Assembly: GCA_013821985.1 (NCBI GenBank)
Contig: PNJQ01000006.1
Location: 1 to 64,000, forward strand
DNA: 64,000 nt
DNA from: Opitutus sp.
Lineage (GTDB): Bacteria; Verrucomicrobiota; Verrucomicrobiia; Opitutales; Opitutaceae
Reading direction: 5' to 3'
Below are positions 50,960 to 61,096 of this stretch, one piece after another. Positions within the stretch are counted from its first letter, which is position 1. Each line of letters starts with the position of its first letter. The translations under genes were made by a program, and so were the position numbers. The notes under the pieces were generated by a model. That model had not been told where the DNA came from, made no database searches, and saw nothing but the letters and a program-made list of their open reading frames with translations.

Positions 50960-52441
50960 TTAGGGCAAAGCGAGTGTGCGTGCGGTTTTTTCTCCGTCCG
51001 CTTTCAACTCACAGAAAATTACCGCCGAACTGATCAGCGTCGCGTGCAACACCATCGCGCCGTCCACCTCGCTCCAGCGAACGCGCTCCGGCGCGAGCGG
51101 CTGGCCGAGTGCATCGGTGAAGCTCGCCTTCCGGGCGCTGAAGCCCGGCAGTTCGATCCGCACCGAAACCTCGCGCTCGTCCGCGACCGGCTGCGCGGGC
51201 GGTTGCGCACCCGCGCGACCGAGCCACGCCGCCACGACACACCGCCCGTCGCGCAACTGAAAGGCGTGGACGTTCACCGTCGCGTTTACGGGCGGATGGC
51301 TCACGTGGGTCGTGGCGCGCGCGTGCGGCTGGGCGAACCACGATGTCAATTGCCGGAGCGTCACGAAGGCCGGCTTCGGCGCACCGCGCACGTCGCGGAT
51401 GCCGAGGTGCAGATTGTTGTCGTCCCCGATGACCTCCTGCGTCGCGGACAGATCATTGATCCGATACCACGCGAGCAATTCGAACTCTCCAGTCGCGAGA
51501 GAAAGCATGGTCTTGCGCGCGAGTGCGTTGGCCTGGGCCTCGTCGGTGTGTTCGCCCTCGAACCACGCACGATAGACCTCCGATACGCGGGCACGGCCGT
51601 TCACGGAACTGTAGCCGAATTCCGCCATCCAGAGCGGTTCATTTTCGCCAGACTCGCGGAGAATTTCCTTCGCGCGCGCCACGTAGTCAGGCAGCGCTTC
51701 GATCGGGTCGGGATGCCACGTCTCGAAGTAGCAATGGAGATTCACCACATCGACCGCGGGCGCGATGCGCTCCTGTTCGAACAACTGGGCGAGAAAATCC
51801 GTTTCGCCCGCGATGCCGCCGAGCACGACCACGTCGCGCGGATCTGTGGCCCGCACCGCGCGGCTGCCGGCGCGGACGAGTTCCGCAAATTGCGCGGGCG
51901 TGCCGAGCCAATACGCTTTGTTGTCCGGCTCGTTCCACAACTCCCACGACGCGATCGCATCGCGGTAGCGCCCGACCAGCGCGGTGACGAAGCGCGCAAA
52001 GTCTTCCGGATCGTGCGGTGGAGAGCGCCAGAAATCCTCCCCCGCATCGCTCGCGGCCCAACGCGGCGTGTAGCAAACATACGGGATCAGCCGCAGGCCG
52101 AACTCGTCCGTCGCCATTGCCACAAACTCATCCCAGAAATTCCAATCGAACTTGCCGCGCTCGGGCTCCATCGCGTCCCAGCCGAACGCGATGCGCAGCA
52201 CCGTGGCGCCCGCGGCTCGCGCCGCCGCGAGATCGGCGCGTGCCTTGGTCAAGGAACGCGATTCCTCCGGATAGTCCTCGCAGAGCCCGAGCGACACCTG
52301 TCGCCACGTTACGGGTTGGGCGGCCGGGGGACTCGCGCTCTCCCGTGCAGGCCGAAGTGTCGTGCATCCGCCGAGAAGAATCAGCCCCGCGAAAAACGCC
52401 GTGGCCGGGGCGACACGCCGGAATGGAAACCTCGCCTGCAC
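50960..52441 (-). CDS. Clan GH-A glycoside hydrolase-like lipoprotein
   Basis: 493-residue lipoprotein: signal peptide with lipobox LLGGCTT near residue 26, then a TIM-barrel-like domain. The acid/base candidate is ASWELWNEPDNKAYW near residue 168 and the nucleophile candidate is LWMAEFGYSS near 275, the two clan-A glutamates. The C-terminal beta domain (AFQLRDGRCVVAAWLG onward) resembles the accessory beta domains of GH39-type enzymes. GTG start at 52441. Substrate unknown. Lies 37 bp after the TetR gene. Confidence 0.8.
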   Translation of the reverse strand: MQARFPFRRVAPATAFFAGLILLGGCTTLRPARESASPPAAQPVTWRQVSLGLCEDYPEESRSLTKARADLAAARAAGATVLRIAFGWDAMEPERGKFDWNFWDEFVAMATDEFGLRLIPYVCYTPRWAASDAGEDFWRSPPHDPEDFARFVTALVGRYRDAIASWELWNEPDNKAYWLGTPAQFAELVRAGSRAVRATDPRDVVVLGGIAGETDFLAQLFEQERIAPAVDVVNLHCYFETWHPDPIEALPDYVARAKEILRESGENEPLWMAEFGYSSVNGRARVSEVYRAWFEGEHTDEAQANALARKTMLSLATGEFELLAWYRINDLSATQEVIGDDNNLHLGIRDVRGAPKPAFVTLRQLTSWFAQPHARATTHVSHPPVNATVNVHAFQLRDGRCVVAAWLGRAGAQPPAQPVADEREVSVRIELPGFSARKASFTDALGQPLAPERVRWSEVDGAMVLHATLISSAVIFCELKADGEKTARTLALP

Positions 52442-52478
52442 GGGCCTTCTGACCAGCGGCGCCGGGGCGAGTGCCGTG

Positions 52479-53087
52479 CTATTGCGCGGGAGAGCCCGGC
52501 GGCTTGAGGCCGTGCCAGAGCACGTCCACGAAGGTCTGCATGTCCTCCGGTTGCGCGGGCGATTGATCGTTGCCGGAGAGCACTTCGATCAACGCCTTGG
52601 TGTGGATCGCCTGGAGAAAAATGTGCGCGAAGTGCGTCACGTTGCGGGGTCCGACCGCGCCGCGCTCGTGCCATTCGCGCAGACGCATGACGAGCAACGC
52701 CGACATCTCTCCGGCGCGATTGTGCTTATGGATCTCGCGCAGCAGACCCTCGCCATAATCCTGCTTGGGGTGCGCGGCGATCGTGAGGATGGTGGGCAGC
52801 ACCTGCCGGTAATGCTCCTTCGCCCGCGCGCCGAACGCGGCGAGATACGTGCGCGGCGTGTGCTGGGTCGCGTCGATTTCCGCGAGTTTGCCGAGGATCG
52901 GCGAATGCTGACTGAACGCGGCGAAGAAGAGCGCGTCTTTCGTCTTGAAGCGCTTGAAGATCGCCGCCTCGGACAGGCCCGCGGCTTTCGCGACATCGCT
53001 CGTCTTCGCCGTGGGCCCGACGTCGCGGAACACCTGCCGCGCAATGGCGAGCAGTTGTTCGTCGTCGATCAGTTTGGGTCGGCCCAT
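52479..53087 (-). CDS. TetR-family regulator
   Basis: 202-residue repressor. N-terminal HTH MGRPKLIDDEQLLAIARQVFRDVGPTAKTSDVAKAAGLSEAAIFKRFKTKDALF (residues 1-54), then a helical ligand domain. ATG 53087 gives the standard N-terminus. Lies 55 bp after the permease gene in the same direction, so it probably controls the ABC exporter operon. Confidence 0.92.
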   Translation of the reverse strand: MGRPKLIDDEQLLAIARQVFRDVGPTAKTSDVAKAAGLSEAAIFKRFKTKDALFFAAFSQHSPILGKLAEIDATQHTPRTYLAAFGARAKEHYRQVLPTILTIAAHPKQDYGEGLLREIHKHNRAGEMSALLVMRLREWHERGAVGPRNVTHFAHIFLQAIHTKALIEVLSGNDQSPAQPEDMQTFVDVLWHGLKPPGSPAQ

Positions 53088-53142
53088 CGCGCCCAAGCTG
53101 CCACGCGGGCGCGACTCTTGGCAAATGGGAACCGGCGCGGCC

Positions 53143-55503
53143 TTATTCGTAACTGAGCGCATCGCGCACCGACCCGCGGACGAGCCGCGCCACCGGCAGC
53201 CACACGCCGACGAGCACGAGGAGCAAGCCGCTGAAGAGCACCCCGAGCGTCCCGGCGTCGATCACGAGCGGAATCGTGACGCGAAACGCCTTCGTCTCGA
53301 CGAGGTAGTTCAGCGCGACCGTCAGCGCCGAGCCGGCCACGACGGCGAGCAACGCGCTGGCGAGCGCGACGGCGCCGCTCTCGGCCACGAATAAGGCCGT
53401 GACCTTGCCGGGCGTCGCGCCGAGCGTGCGGATTACGCCGATCTCGCGCACGCGTTCGAGGACGTTGAGGCTGCCGAAAGCGGCGAGGCAAATCGCGCCC
53501 AGCGCCGCGGCGGCAATGGCGACGAGATTACAGATTCCCACCACGCCGAGGAAATGCTCCTCCATCACCTCGCGGCGATCAGACCGGCGATCGATGGCCG
53601 CGGCATCGGCGTTCGCGGCGATAAACGCGAGGTCGAGCGCGGTGGCGAGGGCGTTGGTGCGCCCCGGAGTGGCCTGCACGAGCAGAAAACTGGTGCGCTC
53701 CCGCGGCCCGGCCAGCGCTTCGAACGTGAGTTGGTTCGCGTAGAATCCAGGACCGCCGAACTCCTCGAACTCACCGACGAGGCGCAGTTGCCGCGCGGGG
53801 CGGTTGTCGAGTTCCACGCTGATGACGTCGCCCACCTGTGCGCCGATCGCTTCCTTCGCGGGGCGGTTGATCACGATCGCGTCAGTCTCCTGCGGCTCCG
53901 GCCAGCGGCCGGATTTCAGCGGCAGCGTGCGGAACTGGGTGTCGGCGGGGTAAGCCGTGAACAACGTCCGCGCGGTCGCCGGTGCGCCGGCCAGGGTCAA
54001 GTTGCTCCCGAAGCGCACCATCGAGCGCTGCCACGCCTCGGCGCGCTGCACGTCCGCAACCGCGGCGACGAGCGCGTTGAGGCGCGCGATCTCGATCGGC
54101 CGACGGAAGGAGACCTGGATGTCGTGGGTTTGCGCGTTGAGCGCGCGGTCGACCACGCTCATCAGGCTCGCGAAATGGAAATTCGCGGCCAGCAGCACCG
54201 TGCCACCCGCGGTTAGCGCGGTGAGCGTGAGCGCGAGGCGCCAGGGACGGCGGAAAAGATTTCGCAGCGCGAACGTCCATTGGCGGCTGCCCGGCACCTG
54301 CACGATCCGCGCGAGCGAGGAACGCCCCGCACTCTGGGCGGTGATGCCCGGATCCTGGATCGCTTCGCGCGCGGTCATGCGTGCAGCGCGGATCACCGGC
54401 AGGCTCATCGCGGTGAGCGGGATCGCGACCGACAGCACAAACTCGATCAGCAGCAACGTGCGTGGCGTCGACCAGTCCGCGATGTCGATGTTCAGGTTGA
54501 CCTGATTGTAGCGGAGGAGGAAATCCCCGCAGAACGCGCCCGCCGGCAGCGCGAGCAGCGCGGCCACAACCACGATGGGGGCGACGAGCGAGAGGTATTG
54601 CAGCGCGAGCTGACCGGAAGTGGCGCCGATGGTCTTCATGATGCCGATCTGGCGGACCTCGCGCTTCATCCAGAGCGAAACGACGTAGGCGGCGAGCGCG
54701 GCGCTGCACACGAACGCCATCGCCGCGAGCACGCCGAGCACGCGCAGCATCGTTTGCATCAGCGCGGCGTGCGGATGCGTGGTCGGCAGCAAGTCGACTC
54801 GCCGCACGGTTACTCCTTCCTCAGCCAGCATCTCACTCAGCTCGCGACCGAGGCGGGCGGGACCCGTGCCGCGGTTTTTCATCAGCACGGTGATCTGGTC
54901 GACGGAGCCGTCCTGCCCGAGTTCGCGCGCCGCAGCCGGCGTGACGAACGCGTAGACGATGCGCTCCTGAAAACCGGGGGCGACGGCGGTGTCGTGCACC
55001 AGTCCGAGCACCGGCAGCGAAACGGTGCCGCCGCCCGGCGTGCGCACGCGCAGCGACTCACCGAGTTTCAACCCGAGCAACTCCCAGGAGGATTGCTCGA
55101 TGAACACGCCCTTGTCCGCGGCGGGCCAGCGATCGCCGTGCAGGTGCACGACGCCGACGCGCTGCTGCGCGAGATCCGCCACTATGACCATGCGCGTGCC
55201 GATCCAGTCGTCGTTGCCGCCGGCCGAGCGTGTCATCCACGTGCGCCGCGCGTCGGCGTCCTCGACGTCCTCGTGCGTGCGCACGACTTCGAGCAGCGCG
55301 GGTTCGACGCGATCGACCTGCAGGCCGAGGTCGGGCGCGCGCGCCGCGGCGAAGCTGCGTTCGATCTCGCGCTCGAGGATCGCGCGGGCATTGAGTGCGC
55401 CGACCACGCCGGCGGTCCCGATCACGATCACGAGTGCGATGAGCGCGACCTGCACGGCGTGTTGCCGCAGATCGCCGAGAACTTTGCGGAACGGCGTGCT
55501 CAT
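53143..55503 (-). CDS. MacB/FtsX-type ABC transporter permease
   Basis: 786-residue inner-membrane permease with two FtsX modules (as in LolE/YbbP-like proteins). N-terminal helix ([21 protein letters not shown]), periplasmic region, first FtsX core with about three helices near 240-375, a second unit starting near 415 ([24 protein letters not shown]), and last helices near 640-775. Overlaps the ATPase gene by 4 bp (ATGA). Probably exports a lipid, peptide or drug. Confidence 0.9.
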   Translation of the reverse strand: MSTPFRKVLGDLRQHAVQVALIALVIVIGTAGVVGALNARAILEREIERSFAAARAPDLGLQVDRVEPALLEVVRTHEDVEDADARRTWMTRSAGGNDDWIGTRMVIVADLAQQRVGVVHLHGDRWPAADKGVFIEQSSWELLGLKLGESLRVRTPGGGTVSLPVLGLVHDTAVAPGFQERIVYAFVTPAAARELGQDGSVDQITVLMKNRGTGPARLGRELSEMLAEEGVTVRRVDLLPTTHPHAALMQTMLRVLGVLAAMAFVCSAALAAYVVSLWMKREVRQIGIMKTIGATSGQLALQYLSLVAPIVVVAALLALPAGAFCGDFLLRYNQVNLNIDIADWSTPRTLLLIEFVLSVAIPLTAMSLPVIRAARMTAREAIQDPGITAQSAGRSSLARIVQVPGSRQWTFALRNLFRRPWRLALTLTALTAGGTVLLAANFHFASLMSVVDRALNAQTHDIQVSFRRPIEIARLNALVAAVADVQRAEAWQRSMVRFGSNLTLAGAPATARTLFTAYPADTQFRTLPLKSGRWPEPQETDAIVINRPAKEAIGAQVGDVISVELDNRPARQLRLVGEFEEFGGPGFYANQLTFEALAGPRERTSFLLVQATPGRTNALATALDLAFIAANADAAAIDRRSDRREVMEEHFLGVVGICNLVAIAAAALGAICLAAFGSLNVLERVREIGVIRTLGATPGKVTALFVAESGAVALASALLAVVAGSALTVALNYLVETKAFRVTIPLVIDAGTLGVLFSGLLLVLVGVWLPVARLVRGSVRDALSYE

Positions 55504-56219
55504 GCTGCGGCGGAGTTGTGGCGCGCGTCGGAGAGCACGAGGCCGTCCTTGAGCTGGATGATGCGGTGGGCGGTCTTCGCCATTGCGGAATCGTGCGTGA
55601 CGACGATGAGCGTCTTGCCCTCCCGCACCAGCGCGTGGAAGAGCGCGTCGACGGCGGCCGCGGTTTCGGTGTCGAGGTTGCCGGTGGGTTCGTCGGCGAG
55701 GACGATCGGCGGATCATTGGCGAGCGAGCGGGCGATGGCGGCGCGCTGTTGCTGGCCGCCGGAGAGCGTCGAGGGGAGCTTCACCGCCTGATCGCTGAGA
55801 CCGACGAGGCGCAGGAGTTCGGCGGCGCGGGCGCGGCGCTGGGGCGCGGGGATTTTGTTCACGAAGTCCATCGCGAGGAGAATGTTCTCCTCGACCGTCA
55901 GCGTCGGCAGCAGTTGGAAAAACTGGAACACGACGCCGAGGTGGCGGCCGCGCCAGCGCGCGAGTTCGTTTTCGCTCAAGCGGCCGAGGTCAGAGCCAGC
56001 GACCGTCACCGTGCCGGTGGAGGCGCGATCGAGACCGGCGACGAGATTGAGCAAGGTGGATTTGCCGCTGCCGGACTTGCCGAGGATGGCGACGTGCTCG
56101 CCCGCGGGGATGCGGAGCGAGATGCCGCGGAGGGCTTGGAATTCCGAGCCACCGCGCAGGGCGTAGGCTTTGGTGACGGCGGCGAGTTCAACGATGGCGC
56201 CGGAGGCGGGGGAGTTCAT
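55500..56219 (-). CDS. LolD/MacB-type ABC transporter ATPase
   Basis: 239-residue ATPase. Walker [17 protein letters not shown] near residue 48, Q-loop in [18 protein letters not shown] near 95, signature [18 protein letters not shown] near 152, Walker [13 protein letters not shown] near 172, and H-loop [10 protein letters not shown] near 205. The DEPTGNLD and LPTLTVEEN motifs are typical of the MacB/LolD branch. Partner permease overlaps its 3' end. Confidence 0.95.
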   Translation of the reverse strand: MNSPASGAIVELAAVTKAYALRGGSEFQALRGISLRIPAGEHVAILGKSGSGKSTLLNLVAGLDRASTGTVTVAGSDLGRLSENELARWRGRHLGVVFQFFQLLPTLTVEENILLAMDFVNKIPAPQRRARAAELLRLVGLSDQAVKLPSTLSGGQQQRAAIARSLANDPPIVLADEPTGNLDTETAAAVDALFHALVREGKTLIVVTHDSAMAKTAHRIIQLKDGLVLSDARHNSAAA

Positions 56220-56241
56220 GGCGGAGAAGCGGATTCGGAGC

Positions 56242-56748
56242 TCAATGTCCGCGCGCCGGCTGTTCGCTGGTGACGCGACGCATCGCGATCAGCGAGGTCG
56301 TGATGAGTTTGTGGTCCGCCGAAAGCGTGAACTCGCGTTTGGCAGTGCGCTTGGCGAACTTGAAACCGGTTTTGACCAGCAGCGTTTTGTCCGCCTGCGG
56401 CTCAATCGCGGTGATGATGATCTCTTCCGGCGGGTTGATCATCGTCATCGCTTTCACGAACGCGGCTTTCATGTCCGCGGCCTCAAAGCCATCAATGTGG
56501 TAGTTTTCTGCCAGGCGCGGCACGAAGGGTTTGCCGTCGTGCGTGCGCAGCGCTTCGGCGAAATCGCCGAAGAAGGCGACGAGCGCGGGGTCGGTTTTCA
56601 CGCCATCGGCGAACGAGACGGCGGGGGCTGTTTCGGCCACGGGCAGTGGTTTCATTTCTGGTCCGGAACCGTGTTGCGCGAGTGCGAGGACGGGAAACGC
56701 CACGGCAAGGGCCGCAGCGGCGAAGAAGAAACGGACGGGGATTTTCAT
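56242..56748 (-). CDS. Exported protein of unknown function
   Basis: 168-residue protein with signal peptide [24 protein letters not shown] and a small alpha/beta body ([29 protein letters not shown], then [23 protein letters not shown]), suggestive of a SnoaL/NTF2-like fold. First gene of the presumed exporter operon; the ATPase starts 22 bp downstream. Function not recognised. Confidence 0.65.
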   Translation of the reverse strand: MKIPVRFFFAAAALAVAFPVLALAQHGSGPEMKPLPVAETAPAVSFADGVKTDPALVAFFGDFAEALRTHDGKPFVPRLAENYHIDGFEAADMKAAFVKAMTMINPPEEIIITAIEPQADKTLLVKTGFKFAKRTAKREFTLSADHKLITTSLIAMRRVTSEQPARGH

Positions 56749-56941
56749 AGGTTAGGCGAAAGACGCGGAGACTAAGTGTGTGGTTACTTACTTTCTGCAC
56801 AGACCCATGCGCTGAACGGTAAGCAATTTGAGGTGAGCTGCTTACTTTCAACGGAGTAGAGGGGCAATCCGGGGAATTCCCACTACCCCTGTCGGATGAC
56901 GCACCTGAGCGATTGGTCCCTGTCTGTGCAGGACGCAGCGG

Positions 56942-58768
56942 ATGAACATCGAGGATTACGGCTTTATCGGCGACATGCATGCGGGAGCGTTGGTGGGGCG
57001 CGACGGCTCGATCGACTGGCTGTGCTGGCCGCGGTTTGATGCGGATGCGTGCTTCGCGGCTTTGCTGGGCAGCGAGTCGAACGGGCGCTGGCTGATTCAA
57101 CCGGCTGCAGGCGAATGGCACGCGGAGCAAAAATACCGCGCCGACTCCCTCGTGCTCGAAACCGTTTTTGAAACCGCCGACGGCACGATGGCCGTGATCG
57201 ATTGCATGCCGGTCAACGCGAGTCACCGTCAGATCATCCGGATCGTTGAAGGCCGCCGCGGCACGGTCACGTGCGTGATGAAACTCGTCGTGCGCTTCGA
57301 CAACGGACTCTCCGTGCCCTGGGTGCAGCGGATTGACGGCGTGCTGCGCGCGATCGCGGGGCCCAACGCGGTGTCGCTCGTGACGGATGTGCCGACGCGG
57401 GGTGAGAATCTTTCGACCGTCGCAGATTTCACGGTCACCGCGGGGGAACAAAAAATTCTCATCCTCGCGTGGCATCCCTCGCACGAGCCGACTCCGCAAC
57501 TCGGTGACGCGCTCGAGTTGCTCGCTTCCACCGAGCGCTCCTGGCGTGCGTGGGCGCGCCAGTGCACGTATCGCGGTCCGCATCGCGAGGCCGTGATGCG
57601 CTCGCTCATCACGCTGAAAGCGCTGACGTTCGCTCCGACGGGTGGCATCGTGGCGGCGCTGACCACGTCATTGCCCGAGGCGCTCGGCGGCGTGCGCAAC
57701 TGGGACTACCGCTACTGCTGGCTGCGCGATGCGACGCTGACACTCTACTCGCTGATGGAGGCCGGCTACACCGAGGAAGCGGCGGCGTGGATCAACTGGC
57801 TGTTGCGTGCGGTGGCGGGTGATCCGGCGCAGTTGCAAATCATGTATGGCGCCGCCGGGGAGCGCTCGCTGCCCGAGCTAGAGATCAAACACCTCGCTGG
57901 CTACGAAGGCGCCCGGCCCGTGCGCAAGGGCAACGCGGCCGTCGATCAGTTCCAGCTCGATGTTTATGGCGAAGTGATGGACGCGATGCACCAGGCGCGT
58001 CGCCTCGGGCTCGTGTTGCATGAGCAGGCGTGGCACCTCGAACGCCATCTCGTCGATTACGTGGCCGCCAACTGGATGCGGCCCGATCTCGGCATTTGGG
58101 AGATGCGCGGACCGAGCCGGCACTTCACGCACTCGAAGGTCATGGCGTGGGTCGCGCTCGACCGCGCGATTCGCAGCGTCGAGGCGTTCGGCCTCGCCGG
58201 TGATGTCGTAGCGTGGCGCAACTTGCGCGACGTGATCCACGCCGACGTGTGCGAAAAAGGCTTCAACGCGACGCGCGGCGTGTTCACGCAGTTCTACGGC
58301 AGCGATGCCCTCGACGCGGCGCTGCTGCAAATCCCGCTCGTGGGTTTTCTGCCCGCCGACGATGCCCGGGTGACGCGCACGATCGAGGCCATCGCGACCG
58401 AGCTGATGGAAAACGGCCTCATCCGCCGTTACCACCCACAAGAATCCGCCTACGTCGATGGCCTGCCGCCGGGCGAAGGCACGTTTCTGCCGTGTTCTTT
58501 CTGGCTGGTCGATTGCTACTGTCTGCTCGGACGGAAAGCCGAGGCGGAGAAGCTCTTCAACCAGCTCCTCGCGATCCGCAGTCCGCTCGGCCTGCTCGCG
58601 GAGGAATACGAGCCGCGCCTCCAGCGCCAGCTCGGCAATTACCCGCAGGCGTTCTCGCATGTCGGCCTGGTCAACTCCGCCCTAAATCTCGCGCGCCGGT
58701 TGGGCCCGGCCAGCGAGCGCTCGGCGACCGACGAAGCCCCATCGGAGGCCTCGCGCCCGCCGCAGTAG
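56942..58768 (+). CDS. GH15 glucoamylase/trehalase-like enzyme
   Basis: 608-residue glycoside hydrolase family 15 protein (cytoplasmic). N-terminal beta domain MNIEDYGFIGDMHAGALVGRDGSIDWLCWPRFDADACFAALLG, then an (alpha/alpha)6 barrel from about residue 225 with LGGVRNWDYRYCWLRDATLTLYSL near 248 and WMRPDLGIWEMRG near 380, which holds an acidic candidate. YHPQESAYVDGLPPGEGTFLPCSFW follows near 500. No signal peptide. First of the glycogen/trehalose genes; GlgX starts 51 bp downstream. Some GH15 members of this type are trehalases. Confidence 0.9.
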   Translation: MNIEDYGFIGDMHAGALVGRDGSIDWLCWPRFDADACFAALLGSESNGRWLIQPAAGEWHAEQKYRADSLVLETVFETADGTMAVIDCMPVNASHRQIIRIVEGRRGTVTCVMKLVVRFDNGLSVPWVQRIDGVLRAIAGPNAVSLVTDVPTRGENLSTVADFTVTAGEQKILILAWHPSHEPTPQLGDALELLASTERSWRAWARQCTYRGPHREAVMRSLITLKALTFAPTGGIVAALTTSLPEALGGVRNWDYRYCWLRDATLTLYSLMEAGYTEEAAAWINWLLRAVAGDPAQLQIMYGAAGERSLPELEIKHLAGYEGARPVRKGNAAVDQFQLDVYGEVMDAMHQARRLGLVLHEQAWHLERHLVDYVAANWMRPDLGIWEMRGPSRHFTHSKVMAWVALDRAIRSVEAFGLAGDVVAWRNLRDVIHADVCEKGFNATRGVFTQFYGSDALDAALLQIPLVGFLPADDARVTRTIEAIATELMENGLIRRYHPQESAYVDGLPPGEGTFLPCSFWLVDCYCLLGRKAEAEKLFNQLLAIRSPLGLLAEEYEPRLQRQLGNYPQAFSHVGLVNSALNLARRLGPASERSATDEAPSEASRPPQ

Positions 58769-58819
58769 GTCCCGACCCACTGACCGGCCGGGTCCGCGGC
58801 TGCTAAAAAGGTCCGTCGC

Positions 58820-60997
58820 ATGACTGCCACCCTCGCCGCGCCCGTTGCTTCGAGTTCGTCGGTCGGACGGGAGAACGCCCGCCGCGCAGGCTCACCGTAT
58901 CCGCAGGGCGCGACGCCGGACGAACACGGCGTGAATTTTGCGCTCTTTTCCGAAGCGGCCGAAGCGGTGGAACTGTGCCTGTTCGACCGCGCCGGCGACC
59001 AGCGCGAAGCCGAACGCGTTCGCCTGACCGAGAACACGCATGGCGTGTGGCACGTCCACGTCGCGGGCCTGCGTCCCGGCCAGCTCTACGGTTACCGCAT
59101 CCACGGTCCCTACCACCCGGGCGCCGGCCTGCGCTGCAATCCGCACAAGCTCCTCCTTGATCCCTATGCCAAGGGCATCGGCCGCAACCTGCGTTGGGCC
59201 GACGAACTTTTCGGCTACACGATCGGTCACGCCGACGCGGACCTCTCGTTCGATGCGCGCGACAGCGCGCCGTTCGCTCCGCTTGCCATGGTCGTCGATG
59301 GCAGTTTCGACTGGGGCAACGACACGCGCCCGAATCATCCGTGGCACGACACGACGATCTACGAAGCCCACGTGCGCGGCCTCACGCAGTTGCACCCCGA
59401 CGTGCCCGAGGCCATCCGCGGCACCTATGCGGCCGTCGCATCCGATCCGATACTCCGTCACCTCGAAAAAATGGGCGTGACCGCGATCGAGTTGATGCCC
59501 GTGCATCACTTCATTCACGACCGTCACCTGCTCGACCGCGGGCTGAGAAATTACTGGGGCTACAACACGCTGAATTTTTTCGCCCCCGAGCCCGGCTACG
59601 CCAGTCGCGAACACCCCGAGCGCGTCGTCCGCGAGTTCAAGACGATGGTGCAGCGCCTGCACGCCGCGGGCATCGAGGTGATCCTCGATGTCGTTTACAA
59701 CCACACCGCCGAAGGCAACCACCTCGGACCGACGCTTTCGTTCCGAGGCATCGACAACCTCGCCTACTACCGGAGTGTGGCGAACGAGCCGCGTTACTAC
59801 ATGGATTACACCGGTTGCGGCAACACGCTCAATCTGGTGCATCCCCACTCGCTGCGGTTGTTGATGGACAGCCTGCGTTATTGGGTGACGGAGATGCACG
59901 TCGATGGATTCCGCTTCGATCTCGCTTCCGCGCTCGCGCGCGAGTTGCACGACGTCGATCGTCTCGGTGCGTTCTTCGACACCGTCTATCAGGATCCCAC
60001 TCTCGCGCATGTGAAGCTCATCGCCGAGCCCTGGGACCTCGGCGCGGGCGGCTATCAGGTTGGCAATTTCCCGCCCGGTTGGACCGAGTGGAACGGCCGC
60101 TACCGCGACACCGTGCGCAAGTTCTGGAAGGGCGACTTCGGCCTGCATTCCGACGTCGCCACGCGCCTCAACGGCAGCGCTGATCTCTACCAGAGTTCCG
60201 GCCGCCGCCCGTCCGCCAGCATCAACTTCGTCACCGCGCACGATGGTTTCTCGCTGCAGGATCTCGTCAGCTACGACCACAAGCACAACGAGGCGAACGG
60301 CGACGGCAACCGCGACGGCGCGGACGACAACCACTCCTGGAACCATGGCCATGAAGGTCCGACCGGCGATCCCGCCATCGTCGAGCTGCGCGAGCGGCAG
60401 AAGCGCAACCTCTGGTGCACGCTGCTTCTCGCGCAAGGCGTGCCGATGATTTACGGCGGCGACGAGCTGAGCCGCTCGAAAAACGGCAACAACAACACGT
60501 ATTGTCAGGACAACGAACTCACTTGGTTGCATTGGGATCTCGGCGAGCGTGAGCAGGGGTTTCTCGAATTCGCCTCCCGTGTCGCCCGCTTCCGCCGGGC
60601 CCATCCGAACTTCCGCCGCCGCAGCTTCCACGAACGCGCCGGAGCTTCGCCGGTCACCGAGCCGGTCCGGTGGTATCGCGCGGATGGGCAGCGCATGGGC
60701 GAGGCAGATTGGGACAACGGCGGGTGGATGCGCACCATCGGCATGTATCTCGCCGGCCGCGCCACGCTCATTCGCGACCGCGAGGGTCGGCAGGTGACCG
60801 ACCACGACTTTTTCCTGCTGCTCAACGCGCACGCCGAACCGGTGGAGTTTGCCCTCGCGGAAGAATTCCTGGAGCGCGCGTGGCGCGTCTGCTTCGACAC
60901 GGCGCGCCCCGAACTGCCGGAGGAGGGCGAACCGCTCGCGGCTCCGAAACTGACGCTCGCCGGCCGATCCTTTGTCGTGCTCGGTCATGAGCGATGA
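58820..60997 (+). CDS. glgX: Glycogen debranching enzyme GlgX/TreX
   Basis: 725-residue GH13 isoamylase-type debranching enzyme. N-terminal CBM48 (about 25-120; FALFSEAAEAVELCLFD, YGYRIHGPYHP), then the barrel: IYEAHVRGLTQLHPDVPE near 180, VVYNHTAEGNH near 292, nucleophile Asp in VDGFRFDLASALAR near 375, acid Glu in LIAEPWDLGAGGYQVGNFP near 400, and stabiliser in VTAHDGFSLQDLVSY near 470. Removes alpha-1,6 branches from glycogen and supplies maltodextrins to TreY. ATG 58820. Confidence 0.95.
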   Translation: MTATLAAPVASSSSVGRENARRAGSPYPQGATPDEHGVNFALFSEAAEAVELCLFDRAGDQREAERVRLTENTHGVWHVHVAGLRPGQLYGYRIHGPYHPGAGLRCNPHKLLLDPYAKGIGRNLRWADELFGYTIGHADADLSFDARDSAPFAPLAMVVDGSFDWGNDTRPNHPWHDTTIYEAHVRGLTQLHPDVPEAIRGTYAAVASDPILRHLEKMGVTAIELMPVHHFIHDRHLLDRGLRNYWGYNTLNFFAPEPGYASREHPERVVREFKTMVQRLHAAGIEVILDVVYNHTAEGNHLGPTLSFRGIDNLAYYRSVANEPRYYMDYTGCGNTLNLVHPHSLRLLMDSLRYWVTEMHVDGFRFDLASALARELHDVDRLGAFFDTVYQDPTLAHVKLIAEPWDLGAGGYQVGNFPPGWTEWNGRYRDTVRKFWKGDFGLHSDVATRLNGSADLYQSSGRRPSASINFVTAHDGFSLQDLVSYDHKHNEANGDGNRDGADDNHSWNHGHEGPTGDPAIVELRERQKRNLWCTLLLAQGVPMIYGGDELSRSKNGNNNTYCQDNELTWLHWDLGEREQGFLEFASRVARFRRAHPNFRRRSFHERAGASPVTEPVRWYRADGQRMGEADWDNGGWMRTIGMYLAGRATLIRDREGRQVTDHDFFLLLNAHAEPVEFALAEEFLERAWRVCFDTARPELPEEGEPLAAPKLTLAGRSFVVLGHER

Positions 60998-61016
60998 GCG
61001 GAAGGCGTTTCCGAGC

Positions 61017-61082
61017 GGTCGTCGGGCCCGCCCTCGTGGCCGGGCCGCGGCGAGCATCCTTGCGGCGCGCCGACCAGCGGCG
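61017..61082. repeat. GGCCGGGCCGCGG element in the glgX-treY gap
   Basis: Related in sequence to 23112-23183 (GCCCTCG-GGCCGGGCCGCG) and occupies most of the 99-bp spacer between glgX and treY. Arms are degraded. Confidence 0.5.
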
Positions 61083-61096
61083 GCTCAACCTCTGTC

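Noticed and set aside
51044-52507. 487-codon frame antisense to the GH-A lipoprotein gene
   Set aside because: No domain and a biased composition; the lipoprotein frame has a lipobox and both catalytic glutamates.
54280-55791. 503-codon frame antisense to the ABC permease
   Set aside because: Arg/Asp/Gln-rich low-complexity composition; the permease on the other strand has clear domains.
58892-61057. Long open frame of 721 codons antisense to glgX
   Set aside because: It mirrors the codon structure of glgX, has no recognisable domain and is a typical G+C-rich shadow frame.
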